Source: CBDFMG01 sp965221205 [NCBI: bacterium]
GTDB taxonomy: Bacteria; SM23-31
DNA: 64,000 nucleotides
NCBI GenBank assembly: GCA_965221205.1
Contig: OZ244870.1
Span: 3,348,001-3,412,000 of the forward strand
Direction: 5' to 3'
Both the position numbers and the translations under genes were made by a program. The first letter of the stretch is position 1. The number at the start of each line of letters is the position of its first letter. Below are positions 30,033 to 41,033 of this stretch, piece by piece. The notes below the pieces were generated by a model. The model did no database searches, was not told the origin of the DNA, and saw only the letters and a program-made list of their open reading frames with translations.

Positions 30033-31049
30033 TTAAGATTTTTGAATGTTTGAGAACACCTTTTCAACAACTTCTTCAGAGCTAATATCCTCCATACAAC
30101 GAAAATGTTTCTCAGGACATGATCCTGTTCCATGGATACTACATGGCCTACAGTAAATGTCTTTCGCAATAATGGTATGCTGATCACCCCAGGGAGAAAA
30201 ACCAAATTCAGGAACAGTCGGTCCGAAGAGTGCAACAACATGTGTTCCAGAAGCAACAGCAAGATGCATCAGACCATTATCGTTTGTGACTACAACACTT
30301 ACTTTACTGAGTGCTGCGGCTGATTCTCTCAAATGCAGTTTTCCGGCAGCATTGTGAGTGTTTTTCGCTCCTGCTGCACAAATTCTTTCACACATTGTTT
30401 GCTCCTCCGCCCCCCCAAAACAGACAATATGAGTATCATAATTATTTGTCAATTGTGCAACAATCCTTTTATATCGTTCTTCGCCCCATTGTTTTGTAAA
30501 CCATTTCGAACCTGGACCAATTCCGATAATTGTTTCTGAATTATTGATACCGGATTCTTGCAAAAATAGTTCAGCATTTTCTCTATCTTTGTTAGAATAT
30601 TTAATGACCGGATCAGGTGGCACACCAGTAATATTCAATGGTTGGAGAAGTTTATGATTTCTTTCAATTTCATGCAGACGTTTTGTATATTCTACTTTGT
30701 GTGTAAAGAGTAGCGATCCTGAGCTTACCGCAAAGCCTATACGGACAGGAATCCCCGAAAACCGCGCAAGCAGTGCTGAACGGAGAAACCTGTGCGGAAT
30801 AACTGCTGCATCATACTTGTTCTGTGCAATCTGTTTTGATATTCGGAAAAAACCCCTCGTATTACCGTCCTTCCCTCTCTTGTCAAAAATATGCACATGT
30901 GAAATCCGTTCATCTTCTTCATAGAGAGGTGCAGCTTCCGGTTTGACAACTAAGCCTACTGTATGGCCATCCCGGTGAAGAGACTCGATAAGAGGCGAAC
31001 ACAGAATCGCATCGCCAATAAACGCTGTCTGAATTAATAAAACATTCAT
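30033..31049 (-). CDS. Glycosyltransferase family 9 (heptosyltransferase II-like)
   Basis: 338 residues from ATG 31049, beginning MNVLLIQTAFIGDAILCSPL, the exact GT9 N-terminus; a longer upstream reading would only prepend unrelated residues. IGIGPGSKWFTKQWGEERY binds the ADP-heptose donor and VVTNDNGLMHLAVASGTHVVALFG is the second motif. C-terminal CRPCSIHGTGSCPEKHFRCM adds cysteines typical of WaaF-type enzymes. It adds heptose to the LPS core. 28 nt downstream of the LpxL gene and 39 nt upstream of the Sua5 gene. Confidence 0.93.
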   Translation of the reverse strand: MNVLLIQTAFIGDAILCSPLIESLHRDGHTVGLVVKPEAAPLYEEDERISHVHIFDKRGKDGNTRGFFRISKQIAQNKYDAAVIPHRFLRSALLARFSGIPVRIGFAVSSGSLLFTHKVEYTKRLHEIERNHKLLQPLNITGVPPDPVIKYSNKDRENAELFLQESGINNSETIIGIGPGSKWFTKQWGEERYKRIVAQLTNNYDTHIVCFGGAEEQTMCERICAAGAKNTHNAAGKLHLRESAAALSKVSVVVTNDNGLMHLAVASGTHVVALFGPTVPEFGFSPWGDQHTIIAKDIYCRPCSIHGTGSCPEKHFRCMEDISSEEVVEKVFSNIQKS

Positions 31050-31077
31050 AATAAATACATCATTGATTATCCGTTCA

Positions 31078-31956
31078 TTAGTAAATTCCAGCTGTTTTCC
31101 ACCGTTTATGCATCCAAAAATACTGGTCCGGATATTGCCGAATATACGATTCAATTACAGAAGTATAACGCATCGTTATTTCGCGAATTTTTTCATCGTT
31201 TTTTTCAGGAAGATTTTCATATGATATAGATTGAAATTCTGCTCGGTATGCCGCTCGTCCTGTCCGAATATTCATACTGACAAACATTGGTGCATTTGAG
31301 CGAACAGCGAGGATCGCCGGTCCTGCAGGTGTAGAAGATTCGACACCGAAAAAGGGAACGAAGATTCCTTTCGATCCAGCATTCTGGTCGGCAACAAGCC
31401 CAACCACTTTTTTTTGTGCAATAGACTTGGATACCATCCCGAATCCGTCCTTTACCTTTATAACACCTATTTTGGTTTTTGACCGCATAGAGTCCACAAG
31501 TTTTTCAACATACGGATTTTTCATAGCTTTCACAACAATATCGACCGGGATGCCTGCATGTGCAAATGATACTCCCATCAACTCGAATGAAGAAAAGTGG
31601 GCCGTCACTCCAATACACCCTTTGTTTTGAGCCATCAAATCATGTAAAAGACGGGGAGGGCTAAATTTTACGAGATTGCCAAGCTTTTCCTGAGGCATAG
31701 ACGATAAACACAGATATTCCAGAAATGTCATGCCGAAATTCCGGTATGTGTTCCGACAAATCTTTTTGATTTCTTGTTGAGATTTTTCAGGAAAGGCAAT
31801 TCGCAGATTGGTATGTGCAACTGTACGACGAATCGGAATAACATAATGGATAAACCATCCAACACCTGAGCCGATTCTGCTAACAAGTGATAAGGGTAAA
31901 AATTGTAATATAAATACTATTGTACGTGTTACAACATATTCTATGAGAAATTTCAC
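31078..31956 (-). CDS. Lipid A lauroyl/myristoyl acyltransferase (LpxL/HtrB family)
   Basis: 292 residues with an N-terminal membrane helix (TRTIVFILQFLPLSLVSRIG). The catalytic HX4E motif lies in TAHFSSFELMG. RSKTKIGVIKVKDG, VGLVADQNAGSKGIFVPFFG and ILAVRSNAPMFV match the later family blocks. It adds secondary acyl chains to lipid A at the inner membrane. First gene of the minus-strand set that continues with heptosyltransferases, proving an LPS outer membrane. Confidence 0.93.
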   Translation of the reverse strand: MKFLIEYVVTRTIVFILQFLPLSLVSRIGSGVGWFIHYVIPIRRTVAHTNLRIAFPEKSQQEIKKICRNTYRNFGMTFLEYLCLSSMPQEKLGNLVKFSPPRLLHDLMAQNKGCIGVTAHFSSFELMGVSFAHAGIPVDIVVKAMKNPYVEKLVDSMRSKTKIGVIKVKDGFGMVSKSIAQKKVVGLVADQNAGSKGIFVPFFGVESSTPAGPAILAVRSNAPMFVSMNIRTGRAAYRAEFQSISYENLPEKNDEKIREITMRYTSVIESYIRQYPDQYFWMHKRWKTAGIY

Positions 31957-32184
31957 TTCAGTGTGATGTTAATTTTCAAATTCCCTAGAAAACATTTAGT
32001 CCCGAACCCCCAAACGGTGCATAAGTATACATATTGATGAAAGAAAATGCAAGCATAAAAACCGATCTGAACACCCATACAATCTCTACTTTTCGGGGAA
32101 TAAATTTTCTTTATCTTTGGATGAATTCTTTGTATATTGTATCCTTATTTTAAAAGAGCCTTTTGTAGAAAGCGAAGAACTCCA

Positions 32185-33171
32185 ATGTATTTACGGCCAA
32201 TTATCGCATGTGTATTTTTACTCTTCATATCTTGTTCAGACTCCAATATCAATCCTCTTGTCGGGCCGATTGACAGAGGAGATATTCAAGCTCCTGAGCA
32301 GCTTGCGCAACCTACACTTTCCGATGTCGGAAATGGTGAGATATCTGTATCGTGGCTTGCAAGTGATGCGCCTGATGTTGCAGGCTACCGACTATCTCGC
32401 GCAGCACGCGCAGCAAATGAAGACATTTTATCCGAATACGAAATTGTTTTCGACTCTCTATCAACAAGTTTTCACGATATAAATCTTGTTTATACAACCG
32501 TTTATTATTACCGTGTGTCTGCTTACGATTTTACCGAAAATGTGAGCGAATTGAGTAATTCTTCGTCAGGGATACCATACAATACGCTCCCTCCTTCAAA
32601 TCCTGTAAATCTTACTACTTTTGGTCAAAACATCAGTTCACCGCTCGTTGAGTTGTCATGGGATAAAAATCCCGAAACTGATGTATCTACTTATTTAATT
32701 TACCGATCAATTGAAAACAATTTCACATCGGACGAATCGACATTTCTTGACTCCGCAAGTACACCACTATTCTTTGACACTGAAATTTTAGTTAATGTTC
32801 ATTATTACTATGCCATCAAAGCTAAAGACAAAGGAGGATTGACAAGTAACGCTTCTGAAATCGATTCGGATATTGCACTATTGCAGCCTGAATTATTATC
32901 GCCAGTCAATGGCCTTCAAGTGCAACCAACCACATTTTTTACCTGGGAACCAGTCGAAAATGCCATTCAATATATGGTTTTTATACAATCTTCAAACGAA
33001 GAAGAGGAGCTTTGGACTGCATTAGTAGATAACTCGCAAAATTCCGTACAATATAACGGAGAAACAGCATTAATATCAGGAACTGAGTACTCTTGGAAAG
33101 TTGCTACTATCACAAAAGACCCACAGAAATTGAATTCATTATCGTCTACAGAACGGTTTGCAATTCAATGA
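32185..33171 (+). CDS. Lipoprotein with fibronectin type III repeats
   Basis: 328 residues from ATG 32185, giving a signal peptide with lipobox FISCSDS; an upstream in-frame ATG at 32137 would disrupt it. Two FN3 modules: residues about 45-130 (ISVSWLASDAPDVAGYRLSR, then TVYYYRVSAYDFTENVSELS) and about 140-225 (VELSWDKNPETDVSTYLIYRS, then VHYYYAIKAKDKGGLTSNAS). A third Ig-like region follows (TFFTWEPVENAIQYMVFI). Probably an outer-membrane or surface-attached binding protein. 71 nt before the MATE gene. Confidence 0.8.
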   Translation: MYLRPIIACVFLLFISCSDSNINPLVGPIDRGDIQAPEQLAQPTLSDVGNGEISVSWLASDAPDVAGYRLSRAARAANEDILSEYEIVFDSLSTSFHDINLVYTTVYYYRVSAYDFTENVSELSNSSSGIPYNTLPPSNPVNLTTFGQNISSPLVELSWDKNPETDVSTYLIYRSIENNFTSDESTFLDSASTPLFFDTEILVNVHYYYAIKAKDKGGLTSNASEIDSDIALLQPELLSPVNGLQVQPTTFFTWEPVENAIQYMVFIQSSNEEEELWTALVDNSQNSVQYNGETALISGTEYSWKVATITKDPQKLNSLSSTERFAIQ

Positions 33172-33242
33172 TTGAAACGGCTGCCATTTCGAATGAAGAC
33201 AAGACACCACATCAAATATTTTGCATACGGTTATAAATTCTG

Positions 33243-34616
33243 ATGAGTTCTTCACATGTACAATTCAAAGACACACTGCTCCACGGCAATATAACCAAAA
33301 ACATTGTTGTTCTCGCTCTCCCTATTATAACCGCACATTTTTTTGCAAATGCTTACTATATCATCGATATGATTTTTGTCGGCAGACTTGGTCCGGACGC
33401 GCTCGCCGCAGTCAGTATAGGCGGAACTCTGATGTCTCTGGTATGGACATTTCTTGTGGGTTTATCAATCGGGACTTCTTCTCTCACGGCACGGTATTAC
33501 GGTTCTCAGAAGGCGGAAATGGTTGAGAGAATTGCTTACCACTCACTTTTTCTATCTTTTGTTGTCTCTCTCTTTTTGGCAATATTCGGAATCATTTGGA
33601 CACCGGCACTATTGAAATTGCTGGGAGGATCAGAAGAAGTCGTCAGGCTCGGAACAACGTATACAAGGATTGTTTTCTGCGGTGCCGGAGGATTGATATT
33701 CATGTTTATTATCAACTCACTGTTCAGAGGCAGCGGTGATGTTAAAATACCGATGTACACACTCGGCATTTCATCTTTCCTCAATATAGCACTTGATCCC
33801 TTACTAATATTCGGGATCGGCCCCTTTCCGGAGCTTGGCATTAAAGGAGCTGCGATTGCTACAGTAATCGGTCAAGGTTCTGGGGCACTCTTCAATTTAT
33901 TTATTCTGTTTAAAGGATTTTCCCGAATAAAGATTGCTCACATATTCTTTCCCATCGACACTAACACCCTCAAATCAATTGTCACCATATCTATCCCCGG
34001 CTCTCTTCAAAACCTGACTTATTCCATCAGTGGAGTTATCCTCATGCGGTTGGTAGCCGCCTTCGGTACAGTTGCAGTTGCAGCGTATGGTATTGGAATT
34101 CGCCTCGACATTATGGTGATGCTACCAGGCTGGGCGATCGGTGCTGCAGTCTCAACAATTCTTGGTCAGAATCTTGGCGCTAAACAACCCGACAGAGCAG
34201 AAAAGACCGGCTGGCACGGAGCAGGATTGTACTTTCTATTGCTGTTCGTTGTGTGCGGACTCCTCTGGCTTTTTGCTCCACAGGTTATTGCGCTTTTCAA
34301 TGCTGAATCAACAGTCGTTTCAATCGGAGAGAGTTACATCCGAATAGTTGCGGTCGGTTATGTATTTCTTTCGACTGCACTAATTTTGAACATGGCGATG
34401 AACGGAGCAGGATACACCTTTGTTCCGATGCTGCTTATTGCAATAGTTCACCTCGGGGTCCGTGTTCCTGCTGCTTATCTCTTTACCACCACATTGAATA
34501 TGGATACAAAAGGAATCTGGCTTGCTATATCAGGATCGCTGATTTTACAGGCTGTGCTGGCTGCCATCTGGTTCCGCCTTGGCCACTGGAAACACAAAAA
34601 AGTATTACATGAGTAA
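33243..34616 (+). CDS. MATE family multidrug efflux transporter
   Basis: 457 residues, twelve predicted membrane segments. The N-terminal repeat starts KNIVVLALPIITAHFFANAYYIIDMIFVGRLGPDALAAV and the second half SIPGSLQNLTYSISGVILMRLV, with the two-fold MATE symmetry. PGWAIGAAVSTILGQNLGAKQPDRAE is the typical motif in the second lobe. A Na+- or H+-coupled exporter of cationic drugs or metabolites in the inner membrane. Intact. Follows the FN3 lipoprotein on the same strand. Confidence 0.93.
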   Translation: MSSSHVQFKDTLLHGNITKNIVVLALPIITAHFFANAYYIIDMIFVGRLGPDALAAVSIGGTLMSLVWTFLVGLSIGTSSLTARYYGSQKAEMVERIAYHSLFLSFVVSLFLAIFGIIWTPALLKLLGGSEEVVRLGTTYTRIVFCGAGGLIFMFIINSLFRGSGDVKIPMYTLGISSFLNIALDPLLIFGIGPFPELGIKGAAIATVIGQGSGALFNLFILFKGFSRIKIAHIFFPIDTNTLKSIVTISIPGSLQNLTYSISGVILMRLVAAFGTVAVAAYGIGIRLDIMVMLPGWAIGAAVSTILGQNLGAKQPDRAEKTGWHGAGLYFLLLFVVCGLLWLFAPQVIALFNAESTVVSIGESYIRIVAVGYVFLSTALILNMAMNGAGYTFVPMLLIAIVHLGVRVPAAYLFTTTLNMDTKGIWLAISGSLILQAVLAAIWFRLGHWKHKKVLHE

Positions 34617-34688
34617 ATTTGATTAAGGGTATCTAGGTTAGTGGTATTAATAAAAAATTGGTGAGGAATTAATTCAATCCAGTATGTT

Positions 34689-35513
34689 CTAAAATATTAA
34701 ACCTTGGGTTTGGGCTCTATAATTACTATCCGAGTTTCGCGCAATATGCTCTAACTTAAGTCTATTTAGGAATTCAATTAATCGGCAGGGTTTTTGTGCT
34801 TCATGCACTCTTTTTTCGTTTTTTCGAAAGTAAAATTCCAAGATATTTGTTGGATTTGAGCCTTTAACCAAACATTTCTGTATATTCATTGCACCTACTC
34901 CGTTTTCAAGTACGTTATTGGCTATAGTTCCACCAATTTTATAAGGCTTCACAAACCACGCAATAGGCTCAAACAAAGGAGCTAAATTTCCGAGACGCCA
35001 TCCTTGCCATTTATGTGCCTCTTCTTCAAGTCCTCGACGCTCAAAAGCGATACTTAATCTTTGCGCTCTATGATGTGCACTATCTTTTTTCCAAGCGAGA
35101 ATATCTTTTAAAATGAAGCCACAATCTTCAAATGCGTTGATGGCACGATGAATTGTTCTTCGAGCACCAAAGATGAAAAGAGATGCACCTTCTTTCATTT
35201 TCGGCATAACCATTATTGCCCAAGATTTACACCACCTTTGGTATTCTTGCCCGATGTTTCCATCTGCTTGCGACCAACCATTTATTGGTTTTCCTCTTTT
35301 CTTAAAACCAGACTTACCCTTTTGTGCAGGAGATTGTCCAAGTAGAGCGGAATTAGTGTTGTTATGGAGAATATCCCAGTCATCGAGAGAAATACCATAC
35401 GGTATATCCGACAGGAACAATTCAATGCTATTATCAACCAAAGAAGATATATGAATTCTACAGTCACCAAGTATAATTTTATTTAAATAAATATCGTTCA
35501 TGGTTTTAATCAA
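34689..35513 (-). pseudogene. HindIII-type DNA methyltransferase, C-terminally truncated
   Basis: 274 codons with NKIILGDCRIHISSLVDNSI, the catalytic motif IV SDIPYGISLDDWD, SPAQKGKSGFKKRGKPINGWS, LFIFGARRTIHRAINAF and a C-terminal QKPCRLIEFLNRL. In beta-type N6-adenine methylases the last block is followed by motif I (DPFxGSGT) that binds AdoMet. Here the sequence degenerates after LNRL and stops, with no motif I, so it is probably a truncated relic. It overlaps the endonuclease gene by 8 nt. Together they form a HindIII-like (AAGCTT) system; recognition site is inference. Confidence 0.7.
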
Positions 35514-36500
35514 TGTCTAAAATTTTATTTTCTGCTACCGAACTTACTATATCAATTCTATTGATTAGCTTACTCCTGTGTAGTAGCTCTTTAACAGCTT
35601 GTTCTCGTGAAAACTTCATGATACGCTCTCTTTTGGAAGCCAAAAACTCAAGTGCCTCTTTGCGAGATATGTCAATAGATTCTGAGGTGGCTTGCTTCTC
35701 CTCTTGCCAAATAATATTGAGATTGCTATCAAAATTTAAAAACACTCTATTCACTGCTTGCCAGTATGTAACGGCATCCTCTTTGACGGAATCATCGATT
35801 CTACAGTTTTAAATACATCATGCAATAAACCAAGAGTCTTTTGCTGATTAGCTATTTCGGCGTATCTTACTAATACAGCTAAATGTGTGTATGTTACAAT
35901 GCAAACTGACCTATCTGCTGCTTGATGATATATCTGGCTTGAACGGGATGGCAATTGAAATACAGGACAAACCACCATAGCAAAAGGTTTTTCATGCTTC
36001 CAGTTACCTATTGCTTGAATTTTAAAATCTCTTTGGTTTTTGGCAGTACGACTCAATCTAAATGCTTTTGCATCAGCTACAAAACTAAATTCACTTGATA
36101 CACATTCTACATCAGCAACATCTGCTCTCTCCTTGAGTACAAGACTTGTTAATCCAATAATAGAGAATGCTTAATGGATAACAATATCTGTGTATTTGGA
36201 ATATAACTTCTCTTTGGTAGTATCGTGACCATATTTTTCAGGGATTACGTCACACAGCCGTAAATGTCCGATTATATAATCAATACCGTTGTCTCGAATT
36301 TCCTGAGCAATCTCTTGTTCTATGCTTTCCGCATCATCCAAAAAATTATTACTCAATCGATATATCTTGTCAATCCAGAAATCTCTGTTTTCTATCTGGT
36401 GTTTTGATATCAATATTATATCCGTAGAACAGCATTGACAGTTTATATAGCATATTAACATATAACAATCAATAATAAATTGCAAGTGGATATTATTCAT
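35506..36500 (-). pseudogene. HindIII-family type II restriction endonuclease, broken
   Basis: The minus strand shows TTKEKLYSKYTDIVIH, an in-frame TAA (36171-36173, where HindIII has Lys), then FSFVADAKAFRLSRTAKNQRDFK, almost the HindIII catalytic segment including the D-A-K pair. A frameshift near 35800 leads to AVTYWQAVNRVFLNFD and FSREQAVKELLHRSKLINRIDIV at the C-terminus. One nonsense and one frameshift lesion, so no functional nuclease. The true start is uncertain (no good ribosome site). The 5' neighbour of its methylase, same strand, as in the classic system. Confidence 0.85.
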
Positions 36501-36897
36501 TCATTTTCATCCGAGTAAAACAACCATATCTGTTTTGAACTAAGCATTTTATAAACTGATTCAACTTTTCGTTTATCTGATGCGAATCTCAAAAGAGCAA
36601 TAACCTTCTAAATTTTCGACTTCAAAACTTGAATATCTTTGCATTCGTTTCATGCAAATGACCTAATATTGTATTCGCATCGACCAGTAATTATCAATTG
36701 AGAATCATGTAAGATGCCTACAACAACAAACATTCGTATTAAATTCGGTTTATCTATTTTAGAACTTGCTTGCTAATTATATCGTATAAATTAAGATTAC
36801 CAGACGAAAATGTCGATATTTTTAGAGAAGTAATACAAAGGAAATAATCGGTACAGGGAGGTAGTACACAATTATTAAATAAAACCGAGACAGGTCT
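36501..36897. other. Intergenic stretch between RM relic and FGE lipoprotein
   Basis: AT-rich, no ORF with coding character on either strand. No hairpin terminator or repeat seen. Probably contains the promoter of the 36898 gene. Confidence 0.4.
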
Positions 36898-39531
36898 ATG
36901 CTGTCTGGCAGTGCGCGACATTCACTATATACTTCCGTTCTCTACGGAATTATCCTTGGATTGATTACCTCTCTCTTTGCATGTAAAGGAGAAGAGTCAT
37001 TCCCAATTTCAACGCTTGTTGATGAAATTGCGGATAATACTGCGCCGAGTCTACCATTTGAGCCATTCCCTTCCGATAAAGCTACGAATGTATCTCGCAC
37101 AACTATATTAACTTGGAACGCAATCGACGACAATAATGGAGAATTGAACTTCGAGGTATTTTTTTGTCCTGATTTATCTGCATTCAAAAATATCATTGAT
37201 ATTTTCAGTACCACTGAAAAATCTTTCAAACTAAATCAAGCGCTTACTCAAAATGTTGAATATTTTTGGAAAATCAATGTCCGCGACGAAATCGGTAACT
37301 GGACATTTGGTAATGTTTGGTCTTTTACAACCGGTATTGAACTTACCAATCCTCCGTTTGTCACCATTCTTTCGCCAGTAAATAATACCGAATTTAACAT
37401 AAATGATCCTACCGTATTCAGGACTTTAGTAACCGATATCGAAGACACTACTTTGTCTGGCAATGCCCTTGTATGGCTGTCGAATATTGACAGCACTGTC
37501 GGTCAGGACAGTTTTTTTGTGCACACTTCTCTTAGCGCCGGAGTTCATACCATTACACTTACTGCTACCGACACCCACAACAAAAAAACTTCAGAATCTA
37601 TCGTAATAGCGGTTGATGATACAACTGCAGAAAACATTGCACCTTCAGCAACAATAGAATTCTCAAATAGTGGTTCTATATTCGGCGATGAAGATACCAT
37701 TATGCTTAGGGGAATCGGACGGGATTTGGAGGATGGTGCATTAGCAGACGACCAATTGAGCTGGAATTCATCAATTGACAATTTTCTGGGAAACAGATCA
37801 GAACTCTCGACTCAACTAACGGAAGGCACACATACAGTAACACTCTAGGTCACCGACAGCGATGGACTTACACATGAAACGCAAATTCAGATTATTATCG
37901 ATAGTTCAACTAACACACCGCCGAGTACTCAGATTGATGAGCCTGAAAACAACGCCTCATTTGTAGAAGGCGAAGACATAATCTTCCGAGCTTCTGCCAC
38001 AGATCTAGAAGACAACCCCAACTATTTAACGACATCTGGTCAGCCGATGAATCAAGTATTTTAGGCTCGGGATTTATATTAAATTCTAACGAACTTAGTG
38101 TTGGACAACATACAATCACATTGCTAGTCAAAGATCCAAGAGAAGCCACCGACACTGAACAGATAACCATCAATATTACGCCAACCGGTGCGGGGAATCA
38201 ATCTCCCACAGCCGAAATTCAGCAACCGTCAAATGAGCAGGTAATTAATCAGGGAGATTTGGTTATTCTGCAGGGTTCGGGTACCGACCCAGAGGATGTG
38301 ACCATTCAAGGATTCCGTCTCAGTTGGTCTTCCGATCTTAACGGAGTTCTCGGAACAGGACAATCGCTATTCATTGATACACTTCAGCGAAGCAAACATA
38401 CAATAACGCTTACGGCACAAGATAGCGGTGGAAAAGAACATTCAACAAGTATAACCTTGTCTATTTCTCCACCAGTAGCGCAATTTGGTATGGTGCAAAC
38501 TTTGCCGCCGCCGGTTCCAAATATAGTTAAATTGAATCTCGGCGCTGTTGGTATACACAATACACACGATGCACCATCTATTATGGAAGTAAAATGAGAC
38601 TTTGACAATGACGGCAACTATGATACGCCGTTTTCTAGTAACAAAAATGCTGATTTTTCTTATACAGTCAGTGATGAGCCTCATTTCAGCAGAATGATGG
38701 TTCGGGATAATGAAGGTTTGACTGATGAGGTGATTTTATTGGTTCCTGAGAAAATTTTCATTCCGGCATCTGACTTTAAAATGGGAATTTCTTCAGGTTC
38801 AGAAGTTGATGGACAACCTCAACATACAGTATCAATAAACGATTATTATATAGGACGGTTCGAGGTGATAAACTGGCAATTCGCACAATTTCTGACAGAA
38901 AATCCATCAGATGGTACCGCTTATTATTCAAGCAAAATGTCTATCACCAATCCTGAATCAGGAGTATATCTTTCGTTACAAGGATCTGAAAATTTCCCTG
39001 TCCGGTATGTTGAGTGGAATGCAGCTCAGGCGTTTGCAGAGTGGAATCAAGGACGTCTCCCGTTTGAGGTAGAATGGGAAAAAGCAGCACGTGGAGGGCT
39101 GTTTCTCGATGCAAGTAATACAAATCAAAATCTTCTTCCGAGCAGACAGCATCCATGGGGAAACGGCAGCATCAATCTTAATCATGCAAATTATTTAATT
39201 GTAGGACGTCCGTTTGACGGATTGGCCCCGGTGGCTACCTATACTGGTCAAACAGTAAACTCAGTTCAGACCATTAACAATGGCTCGCCCTATGGTGCGC
39301 ATGATTTGCTCGGAAATATTGCCGAGTGGATATCTGACTGGTATCAGGCAGACTACTACAATAGTTCACCTGCATCAAATCCCTCCGGGCCAGCAAGCGG
39401 AACACTGAAAGTTTTTCGAGGGGGGATCGTTCGATAATGTTAAGAGTTATATCAATCTTACTAGAAGATTTCAAGCCCTGCCGACAGCACGGCCCTATAA
39501 CATTGGTATACGAATTGCTCAATCACCTTAG
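36898..39531 (+). pseudogene. Lipoprotein with Ig/PKD-like repeats and FGE-sulfatase domain, decayed
   Basis: Starts with a signal and lipobox (LFACKGEE). It holds an FN3-like region, four Ig/PKD-like modules (repeated HTITLTATD, TLSGNALVWLSN motifs) and a C-terminal formylglycine-generating-enzyme-type domain (FIPASDFKMGISSGSE, VNWQFAQFL, GRLPFEVEWEKAARGG, GAHDLLGNIAEWISDWY, FRGG). Lesions: TAG 37846-37848, a frameshift near 38010, TGA 38595-38597 (EVK-stop-DFDNDG, where PKD domains have Trp), and one extra G in the GGGGGG run near 39420; dropping it restores GGSFDNV and a tail to TAG 39529-39531. About 878 codons. A former surface protein. Confidence 0.85.
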
Positions 39532-39705
39532 TAATAACCTCATGCAAAAAATTTCGGAATCAGTCCGAAATTGTTTTGATTCTTTCAAATTTCTTCCTAC
39601 TTTTTCTACTCAACTATATAGCACTCTTCGGATTAAAGAGAAAAAAACGCAATTTGAACGGTATGAAGGTTTTTCCCCGGACAAAAATAAATTATAGCTG
39701 CAGGA

Positions 39706-40023
39706 GTGAGCTCAAAAATGCTTTATTTGATCTCCCTGAACCTAATCGACCAACATTTTCTCGAGTATTTAAAACCTTTCGGTTATCCTATATTGATTGC
39801 GAGAAATCATTATGAAATCAGTAGAGAAAACTTTTTCAGATTATTGATTATAATCGGCAGGAACAGCTTTCAGGCGAGGTTTACGAAAAATTGTGACATC
39901 CGGGCAAAAGAACTGCTCACTGGTGACCTGCCGACCCGCTGTCCAGAAAATGCGCTAAATGTTTCTGAAAACTATCTGAAAATTGATCTCACGAAATGTA
40001 CGTTTTGCTTAGAATGTGTATAA
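39706..40023 (+). pseudogene. Fragment resembling a hydrogenase/complex I-type ferredoxin subunit
   Basis: About 105 codons ending TRCPENALNVSENYLKIDLTKCTFCLECV and TAA. The C-x(2)-C-x(2)-C arrangement with K-I-D-L-x-K-C-x-F-C-x-E-C resembles the 4Fe-4S subunit that accompanies group-4 hydrogenases or complex I-like enzymes, but the first cluster motif is degenerate and the protein stops before the final cysteine motif. No other hydrogenase genes are nearby. Probably a decayed orphan; low confidence. Confidence 0.4.
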
Positions 40024-40072
40024 AACAACAATCTACTCATTTTACGATCTTAAATCGCTTATCTTTTCTCGC

Positions 40073-41013
40073 TTACGCTTGTCGACTTTTCAATGCTGCT
40101 TCAACCATTTCTAACGATCTGTCCAACATAATGTATGAAAAAACCTCATTACCAAGATTAACAAGAGAGTTAGTCGAAATATTAATAATTAGACCGGTTT
40201 CCGGTGCTATAATATGTTCGACAGCGGTTTCAAACGGATCCATTACCTCCGCAATGTCCTGATCTTTATAGGCAAGATCACCTGGCCGTGTATGGTTATG
40301 TAAAATGCCTCCGGTTTGTGTAAGAACTGACCGGCTTTCCTGCACTATTATCGAGTACTCTGGTTGTTTTATCTCTTGTTTTGTCATTCCAAGATGCGCT
40401 AAGATATTGAGGATCCCATCAAAACCGTTTAAGGTGACATTTTCATGAAAGCTGTATTCTGCAATGAATTGCCATTCGCAGGGGTATCAATAATTATCTG
40501 GGAGCCAAATGCTCAGGCTATTTTATGTACTTCTCTGTTGCTGAGATTTGCCTTTAAATGAGGTATTTCAAGCAGGTTGGCTTTTGGTGTGTGAATATCG
40601 ACACCAAAATCGCATTGAGAAATTATTTCACCATAAAGAATCGACGCAATCCGCGAGGCTGTTAATCCTTTTTTTATCATAGGGAAACAATCATTGAGGT
40701 CAAGCTGGTCTACAATACTTCTAGTATTTGAATAAAATCCAAAAAATGTTAACGATCAGAACGCAATAGAGCGGTCCGCTTAATTCCTGAGGATCAATGT
40801 AATGTATAAGCCTTCTGACAATCTTGATTCCATTAATCTCATCACCATGAACTGCGACAGTGATAAATAGAGCTGGTCCGTCATGAATACCGTGACTCAC
40901 AATTATCGGTATATGGACGGGTTATGGATATAAAATTCACTTATTTTCAGGCGGACTTCTGACTGTGAACCCCGCTTAACCGCTTCTCCGGCAACGTAGA
41001 GAATGTGTTCCAT
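40073..41013 (-). pseudogene. Succinylglutamate desuccinylase/aspartoacylase-like peptidase, copy 1, broken
   Basis: Begins ATG 41013 (EHILYVAGEAVKRGSQSEVRL). After a frame change the zinc motif appears as TVAVHGDEINGIKIVRRLI (H-G-D-E-x-N-G). The middle is scrambled around 40440-40800. The C-terminal lobe is open at 40073-40387 (VLTQTGGILHNHTRPGDLAY...ETGLIINISTNSLVNLGNEV), the barrel-sandwich part of the family. A paralogue of copy 2 immediately upstream. Inactive. Confidence 0.75.
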
Positions 41014-41033
41014 ATTCAGTTGAATTCAAAATG

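Noticed and set aside
32117-32482. 121-codon plus-strand ORF overlapping the FN3 lipoprotein
   Set aside because: Out-of-frame shadow of the signal peptide and first FN3 module; the other frame has the lipobox and domains.
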